Assembly: GCA_016707895.1 (NCBI GenBank)
Contig: JADJGV010000037.1
Coordinates: 558,001 to 622,000, forward strand
DNA: 64,000 bases
Origin: Myxococcales bacterium
GTDB taxonomy: Bacteria; Myxococcota_A; Polyangia; Haliangiales; Haliangiaceae
Direction: 5' to 3'
Shown: in pieces, positions 62,090-64,000 of the stretch
How positions within the stretch are numbered: the first letter of the stretch is position 1
How the letters are laid out: every line of letters starts with the position of its first letter
Program-made: the position numbers and the translations under genes
Notes under the pieces: model-generated
Databases searched by the model: none
Told to the model about the DNA's origin: nothing
What the model saw: only the letters and a program-made list of their open reading frames with translations

Positions 62090-62127
62090 GACCTCGACCC
62101 ACCCGAACGCGAGCCCGTGTTCGGCGG

Positions 62128-62838
62128 CTACCGCTCGCTGTCGAGGTACGGGTAGACCACGCCGGCGCCGACCGCGCCGGCGGCCGGCGCCAGGATGAAC
62201 AGCCACACCTGCTTGAGGTAGGCCCAGTCGCCGCCGAAGCCGGCGAACACCGCCTGGCTGATCGACCGCGCCGGGTTCACCGAGGTGTTGGTGACCGGGA
62301 TGCTGATCAGGTGGATCAGCGCCAGGCCCAGGCCGATCGCCAGGGGCGCGAAGCCGGCGGGCGCCCGCTTCGAGGTCGCGCCGAGGATGATGAAGAGGAA
62401 GAAGAACGTCATCGCCGCCTCGGCGATCAGCGCCGCGACCAGCTTGTAGTTGTCGGGGCTGTGCTCGCCGAAGCCGTTGGCGGCGAACGCGCCCAGCTTG
62501 CCGTGCAGGTGGGTGCCGGTGCCGCCGGTCTTGACGATCACCGCGATCACGCCGGCGCCGATCAGGCCGCCGACGATCTGCGCCGCGATGTACGGGCCCA
62601 GGTCCTTGCCGTCGAAGCGCTTGGCCATGAACAGGCCGATCGACACCGCCGGGTTGAGGTGGCAGCCCGAGATGTGGCCGATGGCGTAGGCCATGGTCAC
62701 GACGGTCAGGCCGAACGCCAGCGAGATGCCGAGCAGGCCGCCGGCCTCGCCGCCGGTCAAGATCGCCGTCCCGCACCCGCCGATCACCAGCCAGGCCGTC
62801 CCGATCGCTTCTGCCAGTAGCTTCCTCATGTCGGTCAT
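62128..62838 (-). CDS. aqpZ: Aquaporin Z-type MIP channel
   Basis: A 236-residue six-helix channel of the inner membrane. Both half-helix motifs are present, HLNPAVSIGLF and SVNPARSISQAVF, and the first helix carries LLAEAIGTAWLVIGGCGTAIL. The aromatic/arginine filter (His in loop and Arg after the second NPA) matches water-selective AqpZ rather than glycerol facilitators. ATG 62838 has AGGAGG 7 nt upstream; TACGCT ~30 nt further up is a possible -10, so this gene has a conventional leader. An extra periplasmic loop (GTGTHLHGKLGAFAANGFGEHSPD) is longer than in E. coli. Confidence 0.95.
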   Translation of the reverse strand: MTDMRKLLAEAIGTAWLVIGGCGTAILTGGEAGGLLGISLAFGLTVVTMAYAIGHISGCHLNPAVSIGLFMAKRFDGKDLGPYIAAQIVGGLIGAGVIAVIVKTGGTGTHLHGKLGAFAANGFGEHSPDNYKLVAALIAEAAMTFFFLFIILGATSKRAPAGFAPLAIGLGLALIHLISIPVTNTSVNPARSISQAVFAGFGGDWAYLKQVWLFILAPAAGAVGAGVVYPYLDSER

Positions 62839-62916
62839 GCGCGCCTCCTGCGGTGGATATCCGCGGGGCCGAGCGTAGACCAAGCGCCCCGCCGTCGGGG
62901 CCGACCTACCCGGAAG

Positions 62917-64000
62917 CTACCGCCCGGCTGACCCGCGGGCCGCGGCCTCGACCGTCGCGCGGACCGCGGCCAGCGCCTCGGGCAGCCGGGCCGCGTCCTT
63001 GCCGCCGCCCTGGGCCAGGTCGGGCTTGCCGCCGCCCTTGCCGCCGAGGATCTCGGCGGCGATGCCCAGCAGCTTGCCGGCGTGGAACCGGTCGAGCAGG
63101 TCCTTGGTCACCATCGCCACCAGCATGACCTTGTCGGGGGCCACGCCGGCGAGCACCAGCACGCCCGAGCCCAGCTGGTCGCGCAGCTTGTCGCCGGTCT
63201 CGCGCAGCACCTTGGCGTCGTCGACGTCCAGCGTCGTCGCCAGCAGCCGCACGCCGCCGACGTCGACCGCCTCGGCCAGGAGATCGCGGCCGCCGCCGCC
63301 CGAGGCCAGCTTGGCCTTGAGCTTGTCGAGCTCCTTCTCGAGCGCCTTGGCCGACGCCAGCGCCTTGTCGAGCTTGTCGCTGACCTCGAAGAGTGGCGCC
63401 TTGAGCCGCGCGCCGGCCCGGCCCAGCTCGTCCTCGAGCTTGCGCAGGTACTCGAGCGCGCCGGCGCCGGTGACCGCCTCGACGCGGCGCACGCCCTGGG
63501 CCACGCCGGCCTCGCTGACGATCTTCATCAGGCCGATGTCGCCGGCCCGGCGGACGTGGGTGCCGCCGCAGAACTCGAGCGAGTCGTGGCCGATCCGCAC
63601 CACCCGCACGGTCTCGCCGTACTTCTCGCCGAACATCGCCACCGCGCCGCGCTCCTTGGCGGCGGCGATCGGCAGCACCTCGATCAGCGAGTCGTGGTTG
63701 CGGCGGATCTCGGCGTTGACGCGATCCTCGACCTCGCGCAGCTGGGCCTCGGTCATCGGGGCGAAGTGGGCGAAGTCGAAGCGCAGGCGGTCGGGCGCGA
63801 CCAGCGAGCCCTTCTGCGCGACGTGATCGCCGAGCACCGCCTTGAGGGCGTGGTTGAGCAGGTGGGTAGCCGAGTGGTTGGCGCGCACCCGATCGCGGCG
63901 GGCGTCGTCGACCTGGGCCTCGACCGCGTCGCCGACCGCGATCACGCCGGCCACCACCTCGCCGTGGTGGACGAACAGGTCGGGCACCGGCTTGTCGGTG
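62917..64000 (-). CDS. alaS: Alanyl-tRNA synthetase (C-terminal half; 5' end beyond window)
   Basis: This covers the last ~360 residues of AlaRS, which charges tRNA-Ala and edits Ser/Gly mischarging. Visible are the editing-site HxxxH in NHSATHLLNHAL, the later Cys-His part CGGTHVRRAGDIGLMKIV, the Lys/Leu-rich coiled coil (LDKALASAKALEKELDKLKAKLA), and the C-Ala/DHH-associated region ending GKLLGIAAEILGGKGGGKPDLAQGGGKD. The catalytic N-terminal domain lies outside. It is transcribed toward the aquaporin gene, 78 nt away. Confidence 0.97.
   Translation of the reverse strand, partial: TDKPVPDLFVHHGEVVAGVIAVGDAVEAQVDDARRDRVRANHSATHLLNHALKAVLGDHVAQKGSLVAPDRLRFDFAHFAPMTEAQLREVEDRVNAEIRRNHDSLIEVLPIAAAKERGAVAMFGEKYGETVRVVRIGHDSLEFCGGTHVRRAGDIGLMKIVSEAGVAQGVRRVEAVTGAGALEYLRKLEDELGRAGARLKAPLFEVSDKLDKALASAKALEKELDKLKAKLASGGGGRDLLAEAVDVGGVRLLATTLDVDDAKVLRETGDKLRDQLGSGVLVLAGVAPDKVMLVAMVTKDLLDRFHAGKLLGIAAEILGGKGGGKPDLAQGGGKDAARLPEALAAVRATVEAAARGSAGR

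Noticed and set aside
58352..62776. 1474-codon minus-strand open frame spanning glycosyltransferase and phosphorylase genes
   Set aside because: It crosses several real genes on the other strand and a microsatellite, with shadow-type composition.

Overview
The window is very GC-rich, gene-dense DNA from a member of the Myxococcota, most likely a soil or sediment Polyangia/Haliangiales-type lineage. This rests on a C-terminal MYXO-CTERM-like sorting tail, three Hanks-type Ser/Thr kinases with TM, TPR or WD40 extensions, an FHA-SpoIIE phosphatase, an FHA sigma-54 activator, an AgmX-like lipoprotein, and many lipoproteins and beta-propellers. No rRNA, tRNA, insertion sequence, prophage or CRISPR array was seen. 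Both ends cut genes: a kinase on the left and alaS on the right.

Layout. 1-6.7 kb: a kinase divergent from a kelch-like lipoprotein, an outer-membrane barrel and a 13-haem exported cytochrome c. 6.7-12.8 kb: a GMC oxidoreductase, then 2-oxoglutarate dehydrogenase E1 and E2. 12.9-16 kb: a CHRD MYXO-CTERM protein, a repeat-filled spacer, a propeller lipoprotein, and rpmG/rpmB. 16-24 kb: an FHA-GAF-SpoIIE phosphatase, a 1571-residue four-domain fusion (ALDH + aminotransferase + GNAT + dead aminotransferase) and an FHA sigma-54 activator. 24-31 kb: an eCIS-type DUF4157 protein, a kinase-TPR, and envelope proteins. 31-38 kb: further envelope proteins, an ECF-like sigma factor and a divergent zinc-finger/kinase/WD40 protein. 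38-42 kb: a C45 acyltransferase, aminotransferase and two-subunit CoA-transferase operon. 42-50 kb: surface and regulatory-fold proteins, an EEP nuclease, a GNAT and hutI. 50-55.6 kb: OmpA-like protein, methyltransferase and a frameshifted tryptophanase. 55.6-60 kb: methyltransferase, asparagine synthase and a GT4 glycosyltransferase. 60-64 kb: alpha-glucan phosphorylase, aquaporin and alaS.

Themes. Many genes that begin a transcription unit lack a Shine-Dalgarno and instead carry a TANNNT-like -10 hexamer 5-10 nt before the start codon, which points to widespread leaderless transcription. In contrast, several starts inside operons or behind a leader (39354, 40610, 50395, 62838) carry GGAGG-type sites. 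Intergenic DNA holds hexanucleotide microsatellites, a dispersed repeat family centred on TCCCACGTGGGA, GTCCG inverted repeats and a 44-bp leader duplicated within one operon. The most novel candidates are the four-domain fusion enzyme, the barrel/13-haem cytochrome pair, the C45-aminotransferase-CoA transferase module, the sigma factor/zinc-finger-kinase pair, and the repeat families.
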